A model generated the notes under the pieces. The model was not told where the DNA came from. It saw nothing but the letters and a program-made list of their open reading frames with translations, and searched no databases. DNA of 64,000 nucleotides from Chondromyces crocatus. GTDB taxonomy: Bacteria; Myxococcota_A; Polyangia; Polyangiales; Polyangiaceae. The position numbers were made by a program, and so were the translations under genes. Shown piece after piece: positions 53,901 through 61,721 of the stretch (positions are counted from its first letter, which is position 1; every line of letters begins with the position of its first letter). The stretch lies in the NCBI RefSeq assembly GCF_001189295.1, contig NZ_CP012159.1, positions 9,718,501-9,782,500 of the forward strand, read 5' to 3'.

Positions 53901-56048
53901 TTGTGATTGAGCAGCAGCGGAGCGAGAGGGCGCCGGGAGGGCGCGGAGGTCGAGCGCGTACAGCTCGACGTCGACGTCATCGAGTAAACGCTTGTGGGGC
54001 TGACCACCCCGATCGACGAAGACGCAGCGCAGCACCTCGTGCCGACGAATGAGCTGCACGAGGGCGCGCCTCAGCAGAGATTCGTCGATGTAGCGCCCGG
54101 GGTGGATGACGACCGTCTCGTTGTAGGCAGGCACGTCCGGCGCCCGCCGCTGCTGGAGCCAGAGCTGAGCTTGAGCCGCCGAGAGGGGCAGCGAGAGCGC
54201 CCTGGAAAGGGGAGGAGGAGGGGTCGGCTCATTCACCTGGACCGGAACGCTCCGCTCGACCAGCGTCGCGAGATCTTCGAGCGTTCGCGCGTCGAGCAAG
54301 GACCTGAACGGCAGGTCGACGCCCAGCTCTCGCTGAATACCCCAGAGAATGCCTGCGGCGGTCACCGAATCTCCGCCGAGATCCAGGAAGCTGTCGTCGA
54401 GCCCCACGTCATGCAGGCGCAGGGCTTCCGTGAAGAGCCGGGCCAGCACGCGCTGCGTCGGTGTCTCGGGGGGCCGGGCCCGCATCAGCTCGATACGAGG
54501 GGCAGGCAGCGCGCGCGGATCCACCTTGTCGTTGATCTGGAGCGGTAGTCGCTCCAGGAACATGATCACGGAGGGGACCATGTAATCGGGGAGCCTGCGT
54601 GCCAGCGAGCGTTGCAGGCCGCGCGCCGTCATCGTGTGCTCCGGATGTAGAACGACGTAGGCGACGAGTCGCTTGGCGTGCGGCTCTCCAAAGGCCACGA
54701 CGGTCGCGGCAGCGACACCAGGTTCCCCCTCCAGGTGCGCGACGATCTCACCCGGTTCGACCCGGTGACCACGAATCTTGACCTGACTGTCGACTCTCCC
54801 CAGGTATTCGGTGTCACCTTCCGGTGTGCGACGCACCCGATCGCCGGTGCGGTACATGCGCCCCCCATCCGGGAGGCCCGTCAGATAGCGCTCCGCCGTC
54901 AGGCCAGGTCGATGGAGATAACCCCGCCCGAGCCCAGCTCCCGAGATGAAGAGCTCCCCCTCTTCCCCCTCGGGGACGGTCTGCAGGTGCTCGTCCAGGA
55001 CGAGGTACTGGGTGTCGGCCACAGGTTTGCCGATGAAGCTCCCCAGGTCGACCTCGGCATCTTCGCGGGTGACCCTGCGAAATGACGAAGCGATCGTGAT
55101 TTCGGTGGGTCCATAGGCATTGATGATGTTCGGCTTCTGGTCTCCCATCTGCACGAACCAGGGGCGGAGGGAGGCGAAATTCAGCATCTCTCCACCGATG
55201 GCGACGTAGCGGAGCGCATAGCCCACCGGCTCAGCGAGGAGGATGGGCATCAGCTGACGAAAGACCGAGGGCGTCAGCAGCACGGTCGTGACCTGGCGCT
55301 CACGGAGCACCTTCGCGAACCGGTGCAGGGCGCGACAATCTTCGAGCGAGACCATGACCAGCTCGGCGCCACGCAGCAACGCTCCCCACGTCATCCAGAC
55401 CGAGGCGTCCCACGCATAGGAATGGAAGAGGGCGAAGACATCCCGGTGGTCGATGGCGAAATGCTCCTCCGTGCCCTCGACGAACCGCACCACATTGTGG
55501 TGGGTGATCATCACCCCCTTCGGAACGCCCGTCGATCCGGAGGTGTAGATGACGTACGCGAGGTCTTCGTCGGAGCCTGCGACCGTCGGGGGCGTGGTCG
55601 GCTCACCAGCGATCGCCTGCGCGTCCTCGTCGACGAGCACGGCACGCACCGGCTCGGCCCAGGTTCGCCCGAGAGAGCGCGACGAGATGACGAGTGGCGC
55701 GCGCGAATCCGAGAGATAGAACGCGACGCGCTCGTCCGACTGCGCAGCGTCGATCGGCACGTAGGCCCCGCCCGCCTTCAAGACACCGAGGATCGCCACG
55801 ATGATGTCCGTGGAGCGATCGAGACAGATCAGGACGAGGGTCCCACGAATGATCCCCATGCGCTGGAGGTAATGAGCCAGCTGATTGGATCGTTCGTCGA
55901 GCTCACGATACGACAAGGAGCGCGATTCGAACGTCACGGCCGTCGCCTCAGGCCATTGCGCGGCCTGCATGGCAAACAGCTGATGGACACGGAGGCCCCT
56001 TCCAGCGGGGACCTCCACCCGTTCTGGTGGTGATTCGACGTGTCTCAT
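50913..56048 (-). CDS. two-module NRPS A-T-C-A-T
   Basis: The 1711-aa synthetase has an initiation module without condensation domain: A1 (about 20-520; YTSGSTGVPKG, NAYGPTEITIA, YRTGDRVRR) and T1 (LGGDSV, Ser near 559). The second module has C (HHLILDG near 753, an intact HHxxxDG), A2 (about 1110-1610; YTSGSTGLPKG, NAYGPTEATIC, YRTGDRARW) and T2 (LGGHSL, Ser near 1628). Pockets read by eye D-A-W-L-A-G-A-I-A (A1) and D-A-M-L-I-G-A-I-C (A2); neither equals a code I know, and both look hydrophobic. The start follows GGAGG. It should build a dipeptidyl thioester that the co-translated PKS extends. No epimerase, methylase or oxidase domain is present. Confidence 0.95.
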   Translation of the reverse strand: MRHVESPPERVEVPAGRGLRVHQLFAMQAAQWPEATAVTFESRSLSYRELDERSNQLAHYLQRMGIIRGTLVLICLDRSTDIIVAILGVLKAGGAYVPIDAAQSDERVAFYLSDSRAPLVISSRSLGRTWAEPVRAVLVDEDAQAIAGEPTTPPTVAGSDEDLAYVIYTSGSTGVPKGVMITHHNVVRFVEGTEEHFAIDHRDVFALFHSYAWDASVWMTWGALLRGAELVMVSLEDCRALHRFAKVLRERQVTTVLLTPSVFRQLMPILLAEPVGYALRYVAIGGEMLNFASLRPWFVQMGDQKPNIINAYGPTEITIASSFRRVTREDAEVDLGSFIGKPVADTQYLVLDEHLQTVPEGEEGELFISGAGLGRGYLHRPGLTAERYLTGLPDGGRMYRTGDRVRRTPEGDTEYLGRVDSQVKIRGHRVEPGEIVAHLEGEPGVAAATVVAFGEPHAKRLVAYVVLHPEHTMTARGLQRSLARRLPDYMVPSVIMFLERLPLQINDKVDPRALPAPRIELMRARPPETPTQRVLARLFTEALRLHDVGLDDSFLDLGGDSVTAAGILWGIQRELGVDLPFRSLLDARTLEDLATLVERSVPVQVNEPTPPPPLSRALSLPLSAAQAQLWLQQRRAPDVPAYNETVVIHPGRYIDESLLRRALVQLIRRHEVLRCVFVDRGGQPHKRLLDDVDVELYALDLRALPAPSRSAAAQSQVSEIACRPFDLAAGPLVRFTLVRFEDYEHRLFVTYHHLILDGMAVRTLTAEIEAEYRALRKGKELLRLPPAVQEPEYCAWQRDALEVRRPALLQYWRERLVDLPELALPTDRPRGSTPSLRGESKVWHLSHALSVRTRSTAAAAGVTRYMLLLAAFVAFLHRHAGGEEVVLGTFTGGRTLPGVDSILGCFVNALVLRVPVDRSEPFCELLSRVREAVTDAYAYQELPFTELVAALKPPRHPGKNPLFQVAFAGDPFASQGATAWRVERANIDRPTSQFDLTIQLVEHDEAISLVVEYSTELFDTSTIARMVRRYLTVLEGALASLQGPVSSRAGARARMQGATVAALPLLPTPERNELMRLSINSEPPPADVTCMHHLFEAQAARAPAAKAVLFEGESLTYAQLDARANQLAHLLRARGVKPGVRVGLCVERSLGLLVALLGILKAGGAYVPLDPAYPPARLAYLVEDAAISVLVAERRTLGVLPEHRAARVLLDQDQALIDAQPVVSPRVDVEPDDLAYVIYTSGSTGLPKGAMVPHRGLCSLAPALIQAFGVRPESRVLQFASICFDASVMEILMALPAGATLVLAPARALLPGPVLRRFIQDHGVTVALLTPAALTALGAGDVAVDTLALPLETVIAGGEACSPQLVASFAPGRRFFNAYGPTEATICATVAECSPEGGRPPVGKPLSSVACLVLDERLEPVPIGVPGELYLGGIGVGRGYLDRPALTASRFVPDPLGRGRLYRTGDRARWRGDGALEILGRVDQQIKLRGFRIEPGEIEAELGAHPAVRVAVVGRVELAPGDAHLIAWVVPRESTSDTLADELKSHLRDRLPAHMIPSSIVLMDQLPVAPGGKVDRAALPVPQALGPQRPTAPVAPSGGIAQIIADIWRAVLRVDVVGLHDNFFDLGGHSLLMGEVHVRLERALNTSIPVTSLFQYPTVGSLAEHLEGPRENNINSSSGRMAQQSHDRAAMARGAMKRVQNQAAIRRMRHG

Positions 56049-56142
56049 ACAACCTCCGATCCGGATGGACGGGGACGATAGACACGCAAGATCGGCACGA
56101 CGCGACTGGAGCGCGACGATCCCGCGCCCCCCCTAGCACTAA

Positions 56143-56170
56143 GGGATACGACCGCTCCGCCTTCTGTCAA
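56143..56170 (-). promoter_or_regulatory. candidate sigma-70 promoter of the NRPS-PKS operon
   Basis: Read on the minus strand, a perfect TTGACA (56170-56165) is followed after 16 bp by TATCCC (56148-56143). Transcription would start near 56135, leaving a leader of about 85-90 bases before the NRPS ATG at 56048, which has GGAGG. The surrounding bases are AT-richer than the genes. The -10 box is weak, so this is a candidate only. Confidence 0.45.
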
Positions 56171-56335
56171 GAACAACATCTGGCCGCTCCATCATTTTGG
56201 ATGCCAGGCGGCCATTCATGCGCTCTGACGTTCTAATCGGTATTTCTCGCAACAGGCCGATGAACGCACGCAGATGTAGCGCGATGTGCCGACCAGGCAT
56301 TCACCTGGAGCCTGCGTAACCTCAGGTGGGAATGA

Positions 56336-58003
56336 CTATCGAGCGGGCGCCGGATTGTTCCCACGCGGGGTCACGATCGCGTCCTCGTCGTCCTCGCCTG
56401 CGTCTGGCGCAGGCTCCGGGAAGGTCGCTCCAGCCGGCAGCTCAATGACGGGCGGAGGCAGGACGGGTGGCAATGGTGTATCACCGTGGACGGAGTATGG
56501 GAACTGTGGGGCCACGGGGGCGAGGTGCGGCGGCGCGCGGAAACCCACGCCCTGGGTCGCGACGACGTCTTCGTCGCTCTCCTCGTCTCCCCTCGCTTCT
56601 GGGTCCTGGGTGAAAGCCGTGTCGCCCAGGGTCCCCTGGGGCTCCACGGGGGCCTCCTCGGCGGGTTCGATGGTGGCCTCCTCGAGCAACTCGACCGCCT
56701 CGTCATCGACCGCCTCGTCATCGACCGCCTCCAGCGCATCGGCGTTCAGCTCTTCGATGTCCTGCTCGGGCTCGACCTCCGCCAGCTCTACCGCCTCGAG
56801 CTCCTCCCCCTGTTCCTGGAGGTGCCCTTGCGCTGGGTACTCGTCGAGCTGGTACTCGGCTTGCCTCTGGTCCTGGTGCCCGTCCTGGGCCCCAACCCCG
56901 TCTGCGACCTGGTACTCGGCTTGCTCCTGCTCGCTGGGGCCCCCCTCGGCCTCGGGAGCGACATGGGGCTCGGGAAACGACGTGTAGGACCGCGGAATCC
57001 CGAGCTCACCCGGGAAGGTCACGGGCCGATCGGGGAGCTCGACGCCGACACGGACGCGCGCCGTTCGCAGCGCAGCCTCGTCGGTCACGGCGAAGTTGCC
57101 GCGCCACACCAGAGAGCAAGTCTGCCGATCGGTGTCGATGAGCATGGTGTCCGCCCAGAGGGGCAACCTCTCACCGTCGCGATCTCGGTCCGGGTAGACG
57201 CAGGCCACTGCGCGAACCCCGGGCAGGCGGCTGCGGACCATGGGCAAGGTGGGGTGCATGCCGCCGAGCAAGATCCCCTCGGTTCCGTGCAAGAAGTCGA
57301 GCCGCTGGTCCGGAGGGGCGACCTGGTAGTACTCCCACATGAACCCCTGTGGGAACTCGAGCCGAGTCCCGTCGAGCTGGCGAGGGTCGAGGTTGCCGAG
57401 GAGCCTCCGGCGCACAGGCCAGTGCCGGGCCAGGGGGCCGAAACATGCTGGGATCGAGGGGTCGGTCGCGTGAACCAGGTTCGGCACCCCCTGGCGTGGA
57501 TCGACGCCGATGGGGTTCACCTCGGGGTGCCAGGCAGCTCGCTCGTAAATGAGGGGGATCCGCTGGTAGAACGATGGCTCGGTGGGATGCCCTCCCCGGT
57601 CCAGCGTGCGATCCCCGTAGACCGAGATGGTCTTCGACAGGAGGACCTGCCCTTCCCGATGCACCACCACGCGCGCACCGGCGACCGACGTGTGGGTCCC
57701 CGAAGCGGCGTACGCATGCCCGGTCACCAGCAGCTCGGCCTGCCCCAGGTACGGGGCCAGGTCGCTCCCGGCGCGCAAGCTGCAGTGGGAGTCGGCATGA
57801 TGGTGCGCCTCCTGCACGACGAGGCCATCAGCCTCGCGAGGGACCATCTCCCCTTCGGGAACGATCGTCAGGGTCGCCTTGACGATGACAGAAACGCGGA
57901 TCTCGTCCGCACCGTGCACGCGCCAGACCACCGTCGCAAACGTGGTGGCAACGTCCCCCACCTCGCCGATGCGCACCGGCCAGGAGTCGCCGACGCCAAT
58001 CAT
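56336..58003 (-). CDS. DUF2169 domain protein with acidic tail
   Basis: The first 320 residues of this 555-aa product match the DUF2169 family: VVWRVHGADEIRVSVIVKATLTI, VTGHAYA, SFYQRIPLIYERA, CFGPLARHWPVR, GFMWEYYQVAPPDQRLDFLHG and RSRLPGVRAVACVY. DUF2169 proteins are often encoded with type VI secretion effectors or spike proteins and are thought to act as adaptors loading effectors on VgrG. Residues 355-480 are a very acidic, low-complexity tail (EAVDDEAVDDEAVE and similar), followed by a Pro-rich end. No VgrG, PAAR or effector gene is visible in this window, so its partner is unknown. It is divergent to the nucleotidyltransferase gene and follows the NRPS promoter region. Confidence 0.85.
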   Translation of the reverse strand: MIGVGDSWPVRIGEVGDVATTFATVVWRVHGADEIRVSVIVKATLTIVPEGEMVPREADGLVVQEAHHHADSHCSLRAGSDLAPYLGQAELLVTGHAYAASGTHTSVAGARVVVHREGQVLLSKTISVYGDRTLDRGGHPTEPSFYQRIPLIYERAAWHPEVNPIGVDPRQGVPNLVHATDPSIPACFGPLARHWPVRRRLLGNLDPRQLDGTRLEFPQGFMWEYYQVAPPDQRLDFLHGTEGILLGGMHPTLPMVRSRLPGVRAVACVYPDRDRDGERLPLWADTMLIDTDRQTCSLVWRGNFAVTDEAALRTARVRVGVELPDRPVTFPGELGIPRSYTSFPEPHVAPEAEGGPSEQEQAEYQVADGVGAQDGHQDQRQAEYQLDEYPAQGHLQEQGEELEAVELAEVEPEQDIEELNADALEAVDDEAVDDEAVELLEEATIEPAEEAPVEPQGTLGDTAFTQDPEARGDEESDEDVVATQGVGFRAPPHLAPVAPQFPYSVHGDTPLPPVLPPPVIELPAGATFPEPAPDAGEDDEDAIVTPRGNNPAPAR

Positions 58004-58518
58004 CGGGCCGGATTACCATGCTCGAAGGGCAGCATCCAGTATCCATCGGCGAACCTGGACGGCCAATGTCCGCAGGCGCGCCCATGCCGGGGGGACCGGA
58101 CGCGATGCGGGGTCCTCTCACCTGGCAAGGAGCGCAAACGCGCGTCTCACCGGCTTCGCGTCCAGGGTCCGTCCTCCCACCGTGCCCCCTGGTCGCTCCT
58201 CCTGGCGTACCGGGGAGTGACGCAGGTGGGGCAACGAGGAGCACGAGCGCGAGACAACGCGCTCCTCGACGAACGCTCGCTGGCCGGCATGCCTCCCCTG
58301 CGACGTGCGTGTCGGCCGCTCGGAGATCTCCCATCCCGCGTGATGTCGACGCCGGTCGATCATGGCGACGACGTCGCTCGATCGACGATGTCGCGCTCCC
58401 GTCGTCGATCGAACCCGCCGTGAGGATGACCACCTCGCTCCGCGATCGAACCGCAGAAAGAGCCGCGCGGCGAGCGTTCGTCGTGACCTCGTCCGTGCTA
58501 GACTTTGAGGCCTTCCAG
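58004..58518. other. divergent intergenic region
   Basis: About 515 bp between the DUF2169 gene and the nucleotidyltransferase gene. Frames are open on both strands, including one in frame with the nucleotidyltransferase, but they are low in complexity and lack ribosome-binding sites. I see no repeats or RNA gene. Confidence 0.45.
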
Positions 58519-59586
58519 ATGCGAGAAACCAGCTCCCCCATCGAACAGCTTCAAACGAAGACCGGCCGGGAGTGGCCCAACCTCGCGCGGGCGCGCCAGC
58601 GTTCCAACGAGACCCATACCCGCCTCGGTGAGCTGCTCCGTGATCAGGATCCGAGCGATACCAGCATCGTGGTGTTCGGCTCGCTCGCGCGAGGCGAGTA
58701 CACGTCCGGGAGCGATCTCGACTGGACGCTCCTCATCGACGGACAGGCCGACGAAGCCCATTACGCTCAGGTCCAGGCCATCTCCAGGATCCTCCAGGAA
58801 AACACGTACCAGGAGCCGGGCCCCACGGGCGTGTTCGGCAACTTCGCGTTCAGTCATCCCATCCTCCACCAGATCGGCGGACAGGACGACACGAACAAGA
58901 ACACCACCCAGCGGATCCTTCTCCTGCTCGAGTCCCTCGCCATCGGCAAGCAAGATGCTCACGAGCGCGTCTTGCGGCTGGTCCTGTCGCGCTACATCGA
59001 TGACGATCGCGGCATCCGCTTCTCTGGCAACAAGAAGTTCCTCGTTCCCCAGGTGCTCCTCAACGACATCGTGCGGTACTGGCGCACGGTCACCGTCGAT
59101 TTCGTCTCCAAGCAGCGCGAACGGGCGAATGGCTGGGCCCTGCGGAATGCGAAGCTGCGCATGTCCCGCAAGCTCATCTTCGTCAGCGGGCTGCTCACCT
59201 GCTTCAGCTTCGTGCTCTTCGGCCAGGACGAGCAGCTCACCGACATGCAAGGGAGAGCGCTCCCGCCTGCGCTCCTCCGCGTGCTCCGGGCTCGCCTCCG
59301 TCGCACGCCCCTCGAGAACCTCGCCGAAGCGCTGCTCCGGCCGGCGGTGACAGCGGAGACGGGTCGGATCCTCTTCGACGCCTATGACAAGTTTCTGGGC
59401 GTGCTCGAAGACAAGGAGAAGCGCACCCAGCTGAAGAGGCTGCCGCTGGACGACAACCTGGGCAAGGATCCGCTGTTCAGAGAGGTCATGCAGCTCGGGC
59501 GCAGCTTCCAGGAGGGGCTCGATCGGCTGTTCTTCAAGGAAGACGAGATCCTCTTTCAGCTCATCAAGGCGCACGGGGTCTTCTGA
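58519..59586 (+). CDS. nucleotidyltransferase-fold protein
   Basis: The 355-aa product carries a nucleotidyltransferase signature FGSLARGEYTSGSDLDW (Gly54, Ser55, Asp66, Asp68), the GS...DxD motif of the pol-beta superfamily, followed by a long helical C-terminal region (LLLLESLAIGKQDAHERVLRLVLSRYID; DIVRYWRTVTVDFVSKQRE). This could be a GlnD/DUF294-like or other small-molecule or protein nucleotidyltransferase; the substrate cannot be told from sequence. I set the start at ATG 58519 (GAGG eight bases ahead); GTG 58495 is possible. Its TGA overlaps the next ATG by one base (TGATG), so it forms an operon with the TIM-barrel gene, and the two probably act on a common substrate. Confidence 0.8.
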   Translation: MRETSSPIEQLQTKTGREWPNLARARQRSNETHTRLGELLRDQDPSDTSIVVFGSLARGEYTSGSDLDWTLLIDGQADEAHYAQVQAISRILQENTYQEPGPTGVFGNFAFSHPILHQIGGQDDTNKNTTQRILLLLESLAIGKQDAHERVLRLVLSRYIDDDRGIRFSGNKKFLVPQVLLNDIVRYWRTVTVDFVSKQRERANGWALRNAKLRMSRKLIFVSGLLTCFSFVLFGQDEQLTDMQGRALPPALLRVLRARLRRTPLENLAEALLRPAVTAETGRILFDAYDKFLGVLEDKEKRTQLKRLPLDDNLGKDPLFREVMQLGRSFQEGLDRLFFKEDEILFQLIKAHGVF

Positions 59587-60278
59587 TGCGCGCGAGCGGA
59601 TTCTCGACCGGAGCGCTGGCCAAGGGGGATGCTCCCCACGCCCTGTCACTTCTCGCCGGCAGCGGCACCCGCGTCATTGAACTCTCTGCGCTCCGCATGC
59701 ACGAGGTGGCTCCACTGCTCGCCGCTGCCGCGACGCTGGAGCTGGGACCCTATGATTACGTCTCGGTGCACGCTCCGAGCCGGTTCACACGCGAAGAGGA
59801 GCCCCGTGTCGTCGACGCGATGCTCGAACTCTCTCAGCGCGGCTGGCCCATCGTCCTCCACCCGGACACCATCCACGATTACGCCCCGTGGCGCCAGCTC
59901 GGCTCCTTGCTCGTGATCGAGAACATGGACAAGCGAAAGCCCATCGGCCGCACGGTCGAGGAGCTGGAGTCCGTCTTCGAACGTCTCCCCGAGGCCTCGT
60001 TCTGCTTCGATCTCGGACACGCGCGGCAGGTCGATCGCACCATGACCGAGGCCTATGCCCTGGCACGCGCATTTCGCGATCGCCTCAGGCAGCTCCACGT
60101 CAGCGAGGTGAGCACCCTGAGCCGACATGATCTGCTGAGCTGGGGTTCGGTGCGCGCTTTCCAGAAAGTGGCGCCGTGGATCCCACGAGAGACACCGGTG
60201 ATCCTGGAAACTCCGGCATCTGCGGCACAGGTGCAGTCGCAGATTTCGATGGCTGCCAAGGCATTGCCCTGCGATTGA
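59586..60278 (+). CDS. xylose isomerase-like TIM barrel protein
   Basis: The 230-aa product fits the AP endonuclease 2/xylose isomerase-like TIM barrel family: VIELSALRMHE, YVSVHAPSRF, IVLHPDTI, LLVIENMDKRKPIGRT, FCFDLGHARQ, LRQLHVSEVS and VILETPA. Likely metal ligands are Glu112, Asp142, His145, His171 and Glu208, all at the expected strand ends. Family members are sugar-phosphate isomerases/epimerases or DNA repair endonucleases; the compact size favours an isomerase-type enzyme. Its start overlaps the nucleotidyltransferase stop by one base. Whether the pair acts on a nucleotide sugar, a modified nucleotide or in defence is not evident. Confidence 0.78.
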   Translation: MRASGFSTGALAKGDAPHALSLLAGSGTRVIELSALRMHEVAPLLAAAATLELGPYDYVSVHAPSRFTREEEPRVVDAMLELSQRGWPIVLHPDTIHDYAPWRQLGSLLVIENMDKRKPIGRTVEELESVFERLPEASFCFDLGHARQVDRTMTEAYALARAFRDRLRQLHVSEVSTLSRHDLLSWGSVRAFQKVAPWIPRETPVILETPASAAQVQSQISMAAKALPCD

Positions 60279-60363
60279 GCTTGGCCAGCGTCAGGAGCGC
60301 CCTTATTCTCGTACGTCGTTGGAGGATCTGCACATTCCAGTGCGTCCCTGCTGGCGGAGGAGA

Positions 60364-61317
60364 ATGGTGGCTATCGTGGAACCGGGGGGTCGCTGGCCGC
60401 AGGGTGTGGGCCATCCAGTCACGAGGGCCAGCCGCGCTCTCGCTCGCCCCGCGCTCGCATTGCTGCTCCTGCTCGTCTCGGCCGGGTGTGCAGCGAGGGG
60501 GCTCGACCCGGCTGCCTCGGCTGCTGACGAGGCCGCATACCGAGACACGCTCGCGCGCTCGGCGCGGCTATGGCAGCGAGCCGAATCGCTTCGGGCACAG
60601 GACCAGGCGGCGTCCGTCGAACTCTTCGAGCTCGACGAGGTAGCGGCCGCCGCCTCGCCCACCCGACCTCTGCTGAAAAAACGGCGCCGTGTGCTCCGGG
60701 CTGAAGCCGTCGCCAGGCGCACGGAGGCCATCGTCGCCTACCGCGCCCTGGTCGACGCTCCAGACCTGCGGGACGCGCCCGAGCGCTCCCGAGCGCTCTT
60801 CGCCCTCGCCCATTCCCTGCAGGACGCTGGCAAAGCAGAGGAAGCCAGGAACCGCTACCGGCAGCTCCTCGAAGAGCATCCCGAAGCGAAAGCCACGCCA
60901 GAGGCTTACCTGGAGCTGGCCAACCTCGCCTATGCCGAGGGTGATCTGGATGAAGCGGTGTGGCGATGCGATGGCAGCCTCCGCCGCTCCACGAAGCCCA
61001 GCCTGCGCAAGCGCGCTCTCTACCTGAAGGCGTGGAGCCTGAAGGGCCTCGGTCGCAAGCACCACCGCGCCGCCATGGAAGCCCTGCGCGAGCTGGTGCG
61101 CATGCGCCCCTCCGATCCACGCTCTCTCGAGGCCCAGCTCGAAGACGCCGCTGCGAGTGAGCTGGTCACCCTCTACACGGATCACGGCGATCCCGACGAG
61201 GCAGCCAGCTTCTTCGCTGCCGCCGGTCCTCGTGGGGCCAAGCTCCTGCAGGAAGCGCGCGCCCGCGGCCTCGGGACGGGGCGGCGGCTCGAGCGACTCG
61301 AGCGCAAGATCTACTGA
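60364..61317 (+). CDS. TPR-containing lipoprotein
   Basis: The 317-aa product has a long N-terminal region with a hydrophobic signal and lipobox (LALLLLLVSAGC, Cys about 41), followed by helical tetratricopeptide-like repeats (ALFALAHSLQDAGKAEEARNRY, AYLELANLAYAEGDLDEAVW, KALYLKAWSLKGLG-type). It is probably anchored in the outer or inner membrane and serves as a scaffold. GGAGGAG lies three bases before ATG 60364 and six before GTG 60367; either start may be used. It lies 85 bp after the TIM-barrel gene and 170 bp before the borosin precursor gene, so it could belong to either group or neither. Confidence 0.75.
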   Translation: MVAIVEPGGRWPQGVGHPVTRASRALARPALALLLLLVSAGCAARGLDPAASAADEAAYRDTLARSARLWQRAESLRAQDQAASVELFELDEVAAAASPTRPLLKKRRRVLRAEAVARRTEAIVAYRALVDAPDLRDAPERSRALFALAHSLQDAGKAEEARNRYRQLLEEHPEAKATPEAYLELANLAYAEGDLDEAVWRCDGSLRRSTKPSLRKRALYLKAWSLKGLGRKHHRAAMEALRELVRMRPSDPRSLEAQLEDAAASELVTLYTDHGDPDEAASFFAAAGPRGAKLLQEARARGLGTGRRLERLERKIY

Positions 61318-61487
61318 CCCACACCAACGCGCCCCGCATGTGGGCACGAGCGCTTGCAGGTCGGATGGTGATGCCGCTACCGTGCGCGCGTCGGTCAGGT
61401 AACCCCATCCGCTCCGCTGGCTTCATCAATCCCTCGGCGGACGCTGGACCCTGGCCTTCGCCACGACATTCGTTCTCAGGAGGCGCC

Positions 61488-61718
61488 ATGGCAAGCCGGA
61501 CCAAGCTCGTCGACTTCTTTCTCGCGCTCGGCGAAGAGGAGCGACTGAAGCAATTCCAGACCGATCCCGAGGCGGCCATGACGGCCGCGGGTCTCTCGGA
61601 CGAAGAGAAAGTGCTCGTTCGCGCGGGCGACGAAGATCGGCTCCGCAAGGTGATCGGTGACGAACCGCGCGCCTCCGGCATGCGCTTCATCATGTCGGCG
61701 CTCCCCAAGAAGATCTGA
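61488..61718 (+). CDS. split borosin RiPP precursor peptide
   Basis: This 76-aa peptide directly precedes a borosin-type methyltransferase gene. Residues 7-57 look like the small helical binding domain of split borosin precursors (LVDFFLALG, FQTDPEAAMTAAGLSDEEK, VRAGDEDRLRKVIG); the acidic helix-turn-helix layout with DPEAxMxAxGLSDEE is what I recall of the Shewanella SonA-type precursors. The C-terminal tail PRASGMRFIMSALPKKI (60-76) is the probable core that receives backbone N-methyl groups. A strong CAGGAGG precedes ATG 61488. Three bases separate its TGA from the methyltransferase ATG. No protease or other modifying gene is adjacent, so the mature product is unknown. Confidence 0.85.
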   Translation: MASRTKLVDFFLALGEEERLKQFQTDPEAAMTAAGLSDEEKVLVRAGDEDRLRKVIGDEPRASGMRFIMSALPKKI

Positions 61719-61721
61719 TCG

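Noticed and set aside
58519-60278. CBASS-type anti-phage system
   Set aside because: The nucleotidyltransferase motif is general, and no effector, E1/E2/JAB or TRIP13/HORMA gene is adjacent; the partner is a TIM barrel.
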